Assembly (NCBI GenBank): GCA_021927905.1 | Contig: BLLK01000022.1 | Span: forward strand, 3,100,001-3,164,000 | From: Chaetoceros tenuissimus | Lineage: Eukaryota > Bacillariophyta > Thalassiosirophyceae > Chaetocerotales > Chaetocerotaceae | Reading direction: 5' to 3' | Length of the DNA stretch: 64,000 nucleotides | Part shown: piece after piece, positions 18,944-28,897 of the stretch | Position numbering within the stretch: the stretch's first letter is position 1 | Layout: each line of letters starts with the position of its first letter | Notes under the pieces: model-generated | Database searches by the model: none | What the model was told of the DNA's origin: nothing | Seen by the model: only the letters and a program-made list of their open reading frames with translations | Made by a program: the position numbers and the translations under genes

Positions 18944-19741
18944 ATGAGGATTATCCATCTCTTATCACTTATAGCATCAGCGACTGCATTTGCAAATGTA
19001 AATTCGGCTCGATCAAGTACACAACTTGAAGCAACCGATAACCGTCGAAACTTTCTCGCGTCGTCAGCCGCACTCCTTCTCTCATCTACACTCGTCAAGC
19101 CTGCATTCGCAGCAGAGGAAGTAGACGTTTATTTCGGAGTTGGATGCTTCTGGCACATTCAACATGAATTCGTGTTAGCAGAAAAGAATATCCTTGAGAG
19201 ATCTGATGAAGAATTGACTTCTCGTACGGGATATGCAGGAGGCAAGTCGACGGATAAAGAGGGAAGAGTGTGTTATCATAACTTTCAAGGAGTGGCAGAT
19301 TATGGCAAACTTGGACATGGTGAAGTGGTCGGTATGCGGATTCCTGAATCTAACATTGGTGACTTTGCCAAGGAGTACTTTTCGTACTTTAACCCCAAGA
19401 CTGGTGAGCGTGTAGATCCAATGGATAGAGGTGGGGAATATAGATCTTTGATTGGGTTGCCGGGTGGAGCTAATAATCCGTATTATAAAGATGTTCAAGC
19501 TGCTGCGGAAGCCAAGGGCTTTACTCTTGAATTAGGAAAGGGGAATGATCCGGATACTCTAGGAAAGAAATTGATTTATGTCTATGATACACAAAAGTTT
19601 CCATTTTATCAAGCTGAAGTTTATCATCAGTTTCATGATGACTTCCAGAGTCCTCCTTATGGAAAGAAGTACAATGCTCTTGGAAAGCAAGCGTTTGAAG
19701 ATGGAAGACTCAAAATTACTGGATGTCCTGATCGCGTTTAA
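18944..19741 (+). CDS. MsrA-like protein, predicted thylakoid lumen
   Basis: A 265-residue protein. The N-terminus is a three-part presequence: a signal peptide ending at 'SATAFANV', which fits the diatom plastid A-F cleavage motif; a Ser/Thr-rich stretch; and a twin-arginine segment 'NRRNFLASSAALLLSS' ending 'PAFAAEE'. That order predicts passage through the plastid and Tat export into the thylakoid lumen. The mature part has the methionine sulfoxide reductase A core: 'VYFGVGCFWHIQHEF' with the catalytic Cys of GCFW, 'GYAGG', 'GHGEVVGM' and 'GGEYRSLIG'. MsrA reduces methionine-S-sulfoxide in oxidised proteins. The spacing after 'GYAGG' is unlike standard MsrA, so a divergent subfamily with another substrate is possible. 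Confidence 0.85.
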   Translation: MRIIHLLSLIASATAFANVNSARSSTQLEATDNRRNFLASSAALLLSSTLVKPAFAAEEVDVYFGVGCFWHIQHEFVLAEKNILERSDEELTSRTGYAGGKSTDKEGRVCYHNFQGVADYGKLGHGEVVGMRIPESNIGDFAKEYFSYFNPKTGERVDPMDRGGEYRSLIGLPGGANNPYYKDVQAAAEAKGFTLELGKGNDPDTLGKKLIYVYDTQKFPFYQAEVYHQFHDDFQSPPYGKKYNALGKQAFEDGRLKITGCPDRV

Positions 19742-19821
19742 TTCAACAAATCACTTTATTTTATTCTTTCTCTTCTATGTATTACATCTTGTGTACTTTT
19801 ACCTACGGATATGGTATCAAT

Positions 19822-21488
19822 CTATGCTAAATTCAGTGGAACCAGCGATGGGATCGAAGGGTCAGTAGATTCCGATACTGATCCAACGCTATTGTGATTG
19901 GTGATTTCACGAATGCCAAACTTTTGAGGAGTCTCTCTAGATTTGCCAGTTGTCACTGTGCTTGCAAAGTGAGATGATGCAAGGGTTCCCTCGTCCCATG
20001 CAACTCTTACTTGTTTGTATTTTCTTCTACCAACCAACCATTTTCTACCATTTTTAATTGTCACATCGTCAGTGCATGCTTCTAGATTGATGAGACCTTT
20101 TCCATGCATCTTTCCGTTTTCAAAGGCTATTCGAAATACATACTTGTGAGAACATAAATGTATGTCTCATGAAATCTCTTTAGCGTTCACTACTTACCTC
20201 CTTTGTAGCTTTGATTCTTTTGCTTGAAATGCATCTCCCCTTGACCTTCACGAACACCACATACCATGTCTCCAATATACACATCACCATTTTCATACAC
20301 TCGAATACCCTTTCCAGTCATTTCATTGTTAGTCCATTCACCGCAATAGGATTCATCAGTATTTTTGAATTTGTACAAACCATTTCCATGCTTTTTTCCT
20401 TCATTATATTCGCCGTCATAAAAAGCACCATTTGCAAAGACATATTTACCACTGCCATGAAATTTGCCAGCTTTGAAGTAACCCTTGTAGTAATCTCCAT
20501 TCTCAAACTTGTACTCTCCAAAGCCTTCAAACAAATCATTTGTGAATGTACCTTCATAGTTACCACTTCCTGGAATCGTGAGTTTTCCTTTTCCGTGTTT
20601 GAGTCCATTTTGGAATAGACCTTCGTATAGCATACCATCGTCTTGTCGAGACAATCCAGGTCCATGCATTTTACCCTTTTTGTATTCTCCTTCGTACACT
20701 AATACTTGCTCATTATCTTTCAATTTGAAGTACTTTCCTTTGCCTTCTTTCTGATCATGAACAAAGTTACCTACATACGTGTTTCCATTATTCTCTACAA
20801 ACTTTCCTTCGCCGTGAAACTGATCATTGACGAAATGTCCAGTGTACGTTCCTTCTATAGTATTCAGACATCCATATCCATCGCGAAAACCATGATTCCA
20901 TAGCCCATCATAAAATACTAATTCATCACCGCTATAAGCATGAGAATACTCTATATTTCCAAAACCATGAGGAACGTTATTCTCATCAATGGCACCAGTG
21001 TAGAACCCTTGCTCCCACTCCATTTCCACATTCAATCTTTCCACACGTCTTGCAATCTCTCGAACGACTTCGTTTAAATTATCATCACTTGAGAAATCTA
21101 TATATTGCTGAGTAGCCAATGTAGTACCCAATACTCCCTTCCAATTTTTGAGATTTCTACATTCTTCCTCCATCACAATTGGAATCAAATTCTTGATACC
21201 ACGACGTCTTGCCGAGTAGTCAAATTCCATGCGACAGTTATCTTCATGTGAATATTTACTAGTCACTTTATCAATGTATCTTTTGGTGATGAATACTAGA
21301 ACTTTATCACATTGATCATTGAGGGAAGTCATGATGTTCTCTCCTTCCATTTCTTCATCATGGATTGTGTTGATAAATGCAACGGTTTTTAATGTTTGAC
21401 TGAGATTATTGACTCGATCTTGATTCAGGCGGCCATGAGCGTCAAGACCACGATTATATGTGAGATAAAAGTCATATGACTTATTCAT
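19822..21488 (-). CDS. TIR domain plus MORN repeat protein (two exons)
   Basis: Exon 1 (20198-21488) and exon 2 (19822-20126) are joined by a 71-base GT-AG intron in phase 1. The join completes a perfect MORN unit ('YKGAFENGKMHGKG'), which confirms it. Total 531 residues. Residues about 1-165 form a TIR-like domain: 'YDFYLTYNRGLDAHGR' at the start, 'CDKVLVFITKRYIDKV', then 'NCRMEFDYSARRRGIKN' whose C..E matches the position of the catalytic Glu in NADase-type TIRs, and 'LIPIVMEEE'. Residues about 178-520 carry roughly twelve MORN repeats, which bind membranes or act as scaffolds. There is no signal peptide. It could be a signalling or NAD-cleaving effector; activity is not shown by sequence alone. 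It is convergent with the MsrA-like gene. Confidence 0.85.
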
Positions 21489-21829
21489 TTTACCTCTTTC
21501 AAAGATTGTAATAGATGCTGGTGCACTTCTGCAGAAGAAAACCTTGTCAAATTTCCAATTTCCGTCGTTTTTGCATCATGTGACTGATCAAGTTGCCGTT
21601 ATAGTAACTGTTCGATATCTATTTTAGTATAAAAATATGAGCTAAACACGTTTTTGATCAGACATATATGTGACAATCTTTCCACGTTCGAATTATTTTT
21701 GCGGTCGTGAAGGTCCTTTTCTCTTTTTTGCAGTACTTACCAATCGTTTGATCCATCTCTGTGATGCTAATACGCATGCTTACCTATATCCAACTATTGT
21801 TGCATTTAATTGTACAAAGAAGTACAAAG

Positions 21830-23671
21830 ATGGGAACTTTATTAATCAATTTACTTCTTCTCCTTCTTGCCTTCTGTGCACTTTCAGTACAAGCCCAAAA
21901 ATCTGATGGATATCTACGGAAAAATAAAGAAGATACGAAGAAATACATAGATGATCATACCAATCGGTTCCTTGACAATGTCTTCCTTGAAGAAGAGAAT
22001 ATGAGAGAAAAGGCACACGAGGAATTATCTGTCATTATGACAGATACATCAAGTGCGAGATTCATTGTCAAATATAAAAGTAGAGTGCACATGCAAGCTA
22101 TGCACACATTTGTTCTGTCAACTACTAAATCCAGTACATCCCAAGTTGTCATGACTTTTGAGGATAGTAATATGGAAGTAGTAACAATGGACGATGAAGA
22201 AGATATTGCAGTTTATTTAGCATCTGGCAATTTGGACTACATGGAACCGGACCCTATCCGTTTTCTTTTCGATACATCGGCATCTTCTTCGGTAGAAATT
22301 GCAATGGGAGAAGAAGTTGTTCCTTATGGTATCAACTTGGTCAAAGCACTATTAGTTTCCGATGAAAATATAGATAATAGAAAGCTCTGCATTATTGATA
22401 CTGGGTATGACTTGGCTCACGAAGACCTTCCAAAGGGAGATATAACTGGTAGTGCGTATTTGGATAAGATCTGGAGTAAAGATCCTAATGGCCATGGTAG
22501 CCATGTTGCAGGGACTATCACAGCGAATCAAAATGGTATCGGTGTAGTTGGTGTTGTTAGAAATGGTAATCTCAGACTTCACATCGAGAGACTTTTGCGT
22601 GATAATGGGTCTGGCTTCATTTACGGAAGTAATCTAATTTTGGCTGCTCAGAATTGTGTCAAAGCTGGAAGTAACGTCATTAGTATGAGTCTTGGAGGAA
22701 TTGATAAATCTCAGGCAGAAGAAGATGCATTTAGAGATATCTACGAAATAGATAATGTTCTCAGTGTTGCTGCCAGTGGAAATTTTGGTAATTCAAGATG
22801 TGCTTACCCAGCTTGTCACGAATCTGTTGTTAGTGTTGGGGCAATTGATGAGGATAAAAAGGTTGCACTTTTTTCACAGAGGAATGATCAAGTTGAATTA
22901 GCTGCACCTGGAGTTGATGTTCTCAGTGTAGAATCAGGTGGTGGATACAGAAAATACTCCGGTACTTCTATGGCATGTCCTCATGTAGCTGGAGTTGCTG
23001 CGCTTGTCTGGTCTCACTATCCTGATAAAAGCGCAAGAGAAATTAGAGCTGCTCTTGGTGAATCTGCAGAAGATCTTGGAGATGTTGGACGTGATAAAAT
23101 CTATGGCTTTGGGCTTGTTCGCGCAGATCGCGCATTCCTGATGCTTGATGAAAACTTTACCTTATCCCCAACAACTGCGCCCACGCCGCAGCCGCCTTGC
23201 TTTGATTCACCAACAGACTATGTAAATAGCAGAGGGCAAAGTTGCAATTGGTATGAGGGTGGGTTTCTTATTGACCGCTGTAGATGGTATGGAAGTGCAT
23301 ATGCAAATAGCGATGGAATTACTGGTCGCGAAGCTTGCTGTATATGTGGAGGAGGTAGAATTGAATATCCCGATTCGACAGACTCGCCTACCTTGTCACC
23401 GATAGTTTCGACAGACAACCCAACTTTGGCTCCAGTTGATAATACGCCATCACCAACTTCAGAACCTACCAAAACATTCTCTCCAACTCAAATCCCAACT
23501 ATTTCTCCGACTTCTTCTCCAACCACGGGAGAATGTCGTGATGTAAGTGATTGGGAAGATAGCTCAGGGAAAACCTGCGCATGGTATGGATTTTTCAGAT
23601 GTTTGTTTTTTGGTGGAGGAAGAGAAAATGAAGGCCTTGTTGCAAGAGAGGCTTGCTGCGTTTGTCAATAA
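21830..23671 (+). CDS. secreted subtilisin-like (S8) serine protease
   Basis: I chose the ATG at 21830 because it opens a clear signal peptide ('MGTLLINLLLLLLAFCALS'). A frame extension upstream adds an unlikely N-terminus. The 613-residue protein has an inhibitor-I9-type propeptide ('ARFIVKYKSRVHMQAMHTF'), then an S8 catalytic domain with Asp190 ('CIIDTGYD'), His222 ('NGHGSHVAGTI'), the oxyanion Asn in 'AASGNFGN' and Ser380 ('GTSMACPHVAG'). The C-terminus has two Cys-rich modules, each ending 'REACC.C', separated by a Pro/Thr-rich linker of SPT repeats. Export to the cell surface or wall is likely. Its duplicate lies directly downstream. Confidence 0.92.
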   Translation: MGTLLINLLLLLLAFCALSVQAQKSDGYLRKNKEDTKKYIDDHTNRFLDNVFLEEENMREKAHEELSVIMTDTSSARFIVKYKSRVHMQAMHTFVLSTTKSSTSQVVMTFEDSNMEVVTMDDEEDIAVYLASGNLDYMEPDPIRFLFDTSASSSVEIAMGEEVVPYGINLVKALLVSDENIDNRKLCIIDTGYDLAHEDLPKGDITGSAYLDKIWSKDPNGHGSHVAGTITANQNGIGVVGVVRNGNLRLHIERLLRDNGSGFIYGSNLILAAQNCVKAGSNVISMSLGGIDKSQAEEDAFRDIYEIDNVLSVAASGNFGNSRCAYPACHESVVSVGAIDEDKKVALFSQRNDQVELAAPGVDVLSVESGGGYRKYSGTSMACPHVAGVAALVWSHYPDKSAREIRAALGESAEDLGDVGRDKIYGFGLVRADRAFLMLDENFTLSPTTAPTPQPPCFDSPTDYVNSRGQSCNWYEGGFLIDRCRWYGSAYANSDGITGREACCICGGGRIEYPDSTDSPTLSPIVSTDNPTLAPVDNTPSPTSEPTKTFSPTQIPTISPTSSPTTGECRDVSDWEDSSGKTCAWYGFFRCLFFGGGRENEGLVAREACCVCQ

Positions 23672-23968
23672 AGTGAGAAATAGCATTAAACATTTTTTAG
23701 ATGAAAGCTCAAGTCCGAATATCTTTCAAGAAAACTAATCATCATTTATGTCGGTTGTTGTGAATGGTGTCATTTTAAGAAGAGCCGTTGAATTTCGAAT
23801 TTCAGGTTTGCTCTACTCTTTTTATCACTTTTTTGCGTTACGGTACTTTTTTGATCAATCGTTCATTATAATATATACTTCTATCCATCTCTCTGATGCT
23901 ACTCCACAATTCTATGCTTACATATTCAATTCACTTTACATTGAGTTTTATAGACACATTCAAAGATC
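23672..23968. other. duplicated promoter flank
   Basis: The sequence before the next gene ('ccatctctctgatgct' at about 23885) resembles the sequence before the protease ('ccatctctgtgatgct' at about 21750). So the upstream flank was copied along with the gene. Confidence 0.6.
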
Positions 23969-24598
23969 ATGAGAACTGTATCAACTACTGTACTTCTTCT
24001 CATTCTTGCCTTCGGTGCACTTTTGTATTTTATACCATCCCAAAAATCTGATAAAGAAGAGAGTATGAGAGACAAGGTAATCGAAGGAAGCTTCATTGTC
24101 TCATACAAAAGTAGAGAGCACATGCAAGCTATGCATACATTTCTTCTGTCGTCTAGTGAATACAGTAAATTCCCAGTTGTTCAGACTTTTGAATCATTGA
24201 ATATGGAAGTTGTAATAATCGAAGATAAAGAAGATATTTCAGTCTATTTAGAATCTGGCAATGTGATCTCCGTAGAAGCCGATCAAATTGTGTCACTGGA
24301 CAATGTTTACAATCATTCCCTTGATAATGTCTTCCTTGAAGAAGAGAGTATGAGAGACTACAATGCACTCGAGGGAAGGTTCATTGTCTCATACAAAAGT
24401 AGAGAGCACATGCAAGCTATGCATGCATTTCTTCTGTCGTCTAGTGAATACAGTAAATTCCCAGTTGTTCAGACTTTTGAATCATTGAATATGGAAGTTG
24501 TAATAATCGAAGATGAAGAAGATATTTCAGTCTATTTAGAATCTGGCAAGGTGATCTCCGTAGAACCCGATCAAATTGTGTCATTGGGTGGGCGTTGA
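23969..24598 (+). CDS. secreted protein of two I9-type propeptide domains
   Basis: A 209-residue protein with a signal peptide or anchor ('MRTVSTTVLLLILAFGALL') and then two nearly identical copies of the protease-propeptide domain seen in the gene upstream ('FIVSYKSREHMQAMH', 'VVIIEDKEDISVYLESG'). The DNA of about 24085-24287 and 24376-24578 differs at only a few positions, so the internal duplication is recent. There is no catalytic domain. I9 propeptides inhibit their own protease, so this product could inhibit the neighbouring protease, or the gene may be a truncated copy under weak constraint. The frame is open and starts with ATG after a copied promoter. Confidence 0.8.
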   Translation: MRTVSTTVLLLILAFGALLYFIPSQKSDKEESMRDKVIEGSFIVSYKSREHMQAMHTFLLSSSEYSKFPVVQTFESLNMEVVIIEDKEDISVYLESGNVISVEADQIVSLDNVYNHSLDNVFLEEESMRDYNALEGRFIVSYKSREHMQAMHAFLLSSSEYSKFPVVQTFESLNMEVVIIEDEEDISVYLESGKVISVEPDQIVSLGGR

Positions 24599-24690
24599 AA
24601 AACACGACATGTGGGAGTAAAATCGTCATTAGTACATGAGTCTTGGAAGAATTGATAGATCTATCATGCCAGCATAACCTAAAGCCACGT
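24599..24690 (+). pseudogene. relic of S8 catalytic domain
   Basis: The text 'cgtcattagtacatgagtcttggaagaattgatag' after the stop of the propeptide gene matches, with small changes, the protease codons for 'NVISMSLGGIDKS' at about 22674-22715. So the propeptide-only gene derives from a full protease copy that lost most of its catalytic domain. Confidence 0.75.
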
Positions 24691-24964
24691 TGACATCGGG
24701 AGATGATGCAGCAAGCCATAGTATCGTTTAAAATATAAACGATGTCCAAATCAAATCAATTACCTAGCTACTATCGAGTGCTTCGAATACTTTAATGTTA
24801 CTTCTGTTAGTATGATGAAATAAGATGCAAAAAGGAAGCTCCCCAACCGCCATTCCCAAGAAGCTTGCTCCAATTGCCACACATGAGTGTACATCTTCTA
24901 GATCTTGCAAATCATTTCTCCATTTTTCGTATCCTTTCTACTCATGAACCGTTTCAAAGCAAGC

Positions 24965-26001
24965 TTAGATTCCCTTGTAACCAAATTTATTGTACAAGAA
25001 TTCAATAGTCAACAACTGCAAAGTCGCCTGTGGTGCAAAACGGGCCCAGATAGGCACAAATCCACGCCATAGCGAAAGTACACCACCTTCTTGAATAGTT
25101 TTCTTTGCACAATCTGCAAATCCATCATACAACTTTGCATCTGTAGGCTGATTCATCAACTTTGTTCTCAACATATCCCTATAGGAAGAAAGTAAGTGTG
25201 AGACCCAACATCCTGCAAGAAACAAAAAGAATTAACTCATCGCAAAATACGACTACTCACCAAGGAGCAACAGTAACAGTCATTGCAAATCCAGCAATAA
25301 AACTAGAACAAAAGGTAGTCTTTGGATCCTTTCTCGGCCAATTAGTGACACCCGAAACGTATCCCTTTGCCAAATCATAACAACCCATCTTGGTCGCATT
25401 CAAAACACAAGCTCTCATAATATTCACCTCCACACCACGATAAAACCCAGCAACCCCCTGATCTCTATACATGTTCCCAACCAAAGCACCAAGTGGTTCA
25501 TTACCCGTACTAGTCTGCGCAAGAGTTTTAAGTACATCAAAAGGATTACCGACAATCGAACCTAGACCACCTGTCAATGCTCCCGCTAGAAATTTCAAAT
25601 GAAATGGTGCATCTGGCGATCCAGCCCCCATCATATCTCTCACAGGTGCATATGCTCCGAGTTTAATGGATGTATAGGATAATTCACGTCCATATCCGAA
25701 TGGAATGCCTTTCCAGAAGGATGCGATTCCTTCTTTTTCCATGACGCCTGAGATTGTCGCTCCTAGACTTGCACCGGATACTTGCATACGTGTTTTGACA
25801 AGTTCAATTGGATGCTGTAGTGATATGCATGAAATTTTAGATTATGAAATGGTAATAGGTAGTTGACCATTGGCTGACAACCACTACAACTAGAAATTCA
25901 AAGATATCTAAATTACTTACAGTGAAATTCACAGCAAAAGCAGCTGCAGACCCTCCCATCGCCATGGAGGTCAAAAGGCTTGGCTTGACTGGCTCAGACA
26001 T
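24965..26001 (-). CDS. mitochondrial carrier (SLC25) family protein, three exons
   Basis: Exons 25921-26001, 25261-25814 and 24965-25178 join through GT-AG introns of 106 and 82 bases to give 282 residues. Three carrier signature motifs mark the three repeats: '[11 protein letters not shown]', '[10 protein letters not shown]' and, across the second splice, '[13 protein letters not shown]', all of the Px[DE]xx[KR] type. The family exchanges metabolites across the inner mitochondrial membrane through six helices. The length is close to the usual 300. The overall sequence resembles dicarboxylate, oxaloacetate or uncoupling-type carriers, but the substrate cannot be read from the sequence. The start is at the first ATG, directly before the first helix, with no cleavable presequence. 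Confidence 0.9.
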
Positions 26002-26205
26002 GATGGTTATGTATCTATAAGGTAAGCTAGATATGTGATCCGATAGATTTGAAATTATTCAAAGCTACTCGTAGGGTGAAAAGATGAACGTCATGTCGAC
26101 GAAGTTGAAGGCGAAAAGAACATGTGTTTCAAAGCGACGTATCCAATGTCTTTTTTTTTTTATTCCAAAAGTATCTTTTTTTGGCGCGAAAGTATTTAGT
26201 TTCGT

Positions 26206-26245
26206 AAGGATGCTGGGTATCTCCTTAGTAGATATGGATAAGACG
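26206..26245. repeat. dispersed LRR 5'-flank repeat
   Basis: The phrase 'gtaaggatgctgggtatctc' followed by 'agtagatatggat' lies about 130 bases before the LRR start at 26355. A near copy lies after that gene at 27332-27372, and weaker relatives with 'gtttagtaagg' precede the LRR genes at 37284 and 39540. It is a shared upstream block of the MKL-type LRR subfamily. Confidence 0.6.
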
Positions 26246-26354
26246 TATCCATGATCAGCGTGTCAAAATCATGTTGAAAAGAAAATCTTGTTTCATAAAT
26301 CTTCGTTGCACTTTGTTTGCAAGTACCATGCATAAATAAATCTATCGAAGCCAG

Positions 26355-27188
26355 ATGAAGTTAAAAAGAAACCTTACGGATAAAGAATGGGCAGAGATTG
26401 CAGCATTAGGTCCGGGATTTCAAACATTTCAAGGCAAGAAAACTCTGTTTTGGAATGAAGTCAGTCTATATGATGTAAATACTGGAGAGTATTTTGACTA
26501 TGATAAAGAAGAGAGAGAATCTTGGGAGGTCATCATTGTTCTTCCTGGAGTTGAAGTGATACCTACATATGTTTTTCGTCATTGTATCAACTTAGAGAAA
26601 GTCATCATGGCTGATACAGTACAAAGAATTGAAAAGGAGGCTTTCTTTTGTTGCATGAGTCTTGAGTTTGTCAAGCTCTCAAGATCTCTCGAATATGTCG
26701 GAGAGTCTGCATTTGATGGCTGTCAAGCTCTGACTTCAATTTTTATTCCGCCCTCTTGCACAGAGATTTGCAATGAAGCATTTTGGGGTTGTAGAAAGTT
26801 AATCATCTTGAGTATTCCTCGAACAACTGAAATTGGTGACAATGTGATTGCTAGTACGAAATTGATTAAATCATCTCATTTTGATGAAGATGAATTACAG
26901 ACAGATGTTATTGGAAATTATGAGAACAACGAGCAAGTCAATGCATGGATTAAAAATATGAATGGTGATGATGACGAATATGCACTGCATAGAGCTTGTT
27001 CGTCCTTCAATCCTATTACAGATATCGTTTACGGTATAGTAAAAAGAAAAGAAATAGTATCATTTTGGAAGAAAAATGAAATTGGTATCAATCCATTGAA
27101 ATATCTTGAAGAGAATCCCTTCGCCGATGTCCATCAGCATACACTCATGAAAAGATACATTCTCGAGATGATGGGTGAGATAGTCTGA
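26355..27188 (+). CDS. BspA-type leucine-rich repeat protein (MKL subfamily)
   Basis: A 277-residue protein of the same architecture as the LRR genes at 1.5-6 kb but with the second type of N-terminus ('MKLKRNLTDKEWAEIAALG'). It has 'GKKTLFWNE', five LRR_5 units, a longer acidic linker ('SSHFDEDELQ'), and the C-terminal ankyrin-like module 'YALHRACSSFNPITDIVYG' and 'INPLKYLEENPFA'. It is isolated from the main array and flanked on both sides by copies of the same upstream repeat, which points to dispersal as a unit. No targeting signal. Confidence 0.85.
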   Translation: MKLKRNLTDKEWAEIAALGPGFQTFQGKKTLFWNEVSLYDVNTGEYFDYDKEERESWEVIIVLPGVEVIPTYVFRHCINLEKVIMADTVQRIEKEAFFCCMSLEFVKLSRSLEYVGESAFDGCQALTSIFIPPSCTEICNEAFWGCRKLIILSIPRTTEIGDNVIASTKLIKSSHFDEDELQTDVIGNYENNEQVNAWIKNMNGDDDEYALHRACSSFNPITDIVYGIVKRKEIVSFWKKNEIGINPLKYLEENPFADVHQHTLMKRYILEMMGEIV

Positions 27189-28897
27189 ACAATATATAAA
27201 GCAGATAGCTCGAATATGTATGTAAATTATAATTATTCTCTTTATCTCAGTTATACAGCCTCTCCGATTGAATGATAGAATCTAAAATAAATCTCTTTCT
27301 CGAAATTCTTTCTGTAAAAAGATAGTTTTGTAAGGATACAGGGTATCCCCTTGGTAGATATGGATACTCCTGCCGAATCTACCTGCCGCTACATTGCCAG
27401 TCGTGTTTGGGGGGCTATTGTACGAAGTTAATGCGACAAAGTGAAAAATTTCTACCATTTCCTTTAGGGATAACAAAACCTATGTTTAATACGTACGGAT
27501 GTAGTACGGGAAAACCAATGACTGCTTGTATAATACTAAATCAAGAATTACAGATGGTAAACAAAATATTTTTTTCCTTTCTGCTCGGCAATCTATTCTT
27601 TACCATCTCTTTTTAAATACTACAAGGCAGAAAGGAAAAATTCCCTTGAAAATTGCATTAGATATACACCAGTACATTTGAACTATAGGTTTTTGCTTAT
27701 GAAAATCATAGATCAACAAAATTCTATATTTAACACTTCAATAATGCTCTTCAATATATATCATATCGATTTATGTATAGAAATATGGTTTTCACACAAA
27801 AAATCAAAAAATAATGATCACTTGAGTTTTACATTTTTTTGCGTCAAGTTGAGACCCGCGAAGTTGATACTCAGTTGAGCTGAAAAATCTAATAAAAAAA
27901 ATACCTTTGAAAATTCCGTCCTTCTTTTTCAATGCACAAAGATAAATGAAAAACATATCATTGAATGTAGCAGGTTCTATTATCATAGATCATTCGGAAT
28001 ACAATGTATTTCAATGGTAACCAACTTCGTTTTTCTAAAATGTCGCAGAAATAGCTCTTTACTTAAGCCCATTTCAGTCCCATAAAAATCTAGCGGTAGG
28101 TAGAATCGAATCATACCGAATACCGAATACTCGTAGGTACATGATTCTTTTTCCACCGGAAACATGAGTTCTTTGATTCCGGAACTAGTTCCTGATTCCG
28201 TTTCCTGTTTCTGTTTACTAAAACTAGATGTTTCTTGTTTCCGATTCTAATTCTTTTTTCTTAGACTATTTTGGCCATTCAGAAAAAGAGTCAGTAGGGG
28301 TCCTACCTTGATATCTGTAGTACTTTTTCCTTATTTTGATAATACCATACTTAAGAGAGATTTTTTTCTGAAAATGGATTGTTTTGTTCGGAGTACAAAA
28401 ATCTCACACGTCAGGTTATTGAGCCGTGTACGTATTGTATGTACTAAAGTAGATTTAGTTTAGTGGTACATGCTAGGTCAAAATATATCTCGTACTTCAG
28501 TACGTACACGGTTCGATAACCTGACGTGTGAGATTTTTGGCACCCCCGAACAAATCCCCCCAAAACAATCCATTTCCAAGAAAAAATGTCTCTTAACTGA
28601 ATTAATGGAGAAAAGATGTCTGTCCATGGTCCGAACGACTGTTTCATTTTGATTCCTGTTTCTTTCTGATTCCTGTAAGCCTGAAGATAAAACCCTCCAA
28701 ATGTAGCAAAATAATTGCCATCGCCGGAGGCCATTGAAATACTCAATCGACATCCCAGGCTCTACACTCTGTCGTCACGCAGACGCCACATACTCGTACT
28801 TGAACTACTATTTCTTACACAAAAACGGGAGAAACGGTGAAGAAACGAGAGGCCCAACGCACACTTTCTTCTTCTCCATTTGAAAAGTAAATCAAGA
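27189..28897. other. 1.7 kb intergenic region with repeat relics
   Basis: No gene is supported. It contains a relic of the LRR upstream block (27332-27372), a small inverted pair ('ttttcctttctgc' at about 27575 and 'gcagaaaggaaaa' at about 27627), and the large inverted repeat listed separately. The rest is AT-rich. The last few hundred bases are the promoter of the NRPS-like gene. Short frames at 28444-28753 and 28762-29037 are products of the repeat and of antisense reading. Confidence 0.5.
28350..28600. repeat. large imperfect inverted repeat (foldback)
   Basis: The left arm (about 28350-28434) and right arm (about 28501-28599) are reverse complements with a few gaps. The best-paired core is 'aaaaatctcacacgtcaggt' on the left and its complement on the right. 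The loop is about 66 bases. The arms also share 'aaatggattgttttg' near their outer ends. The structure could be a foldback or MITE-like DNA element, or a hairpin in a transcript. It lies 300 bases before the NRPS-like gene. I see no clear target-site duplication. Confidence 0.75.

Noticed and set aside
20211-20665. Long overlapping frames on both strands in the MORN region
   Set aside because: Periodic MORN codons keep other frames open. The spliced TIR-MORN frame explains the sequence.
28444-28753. Two overlapping minus-strand frames near the inverted repeat
   Set aside because: They arise from the repeat arms and have no protein-like pattern.
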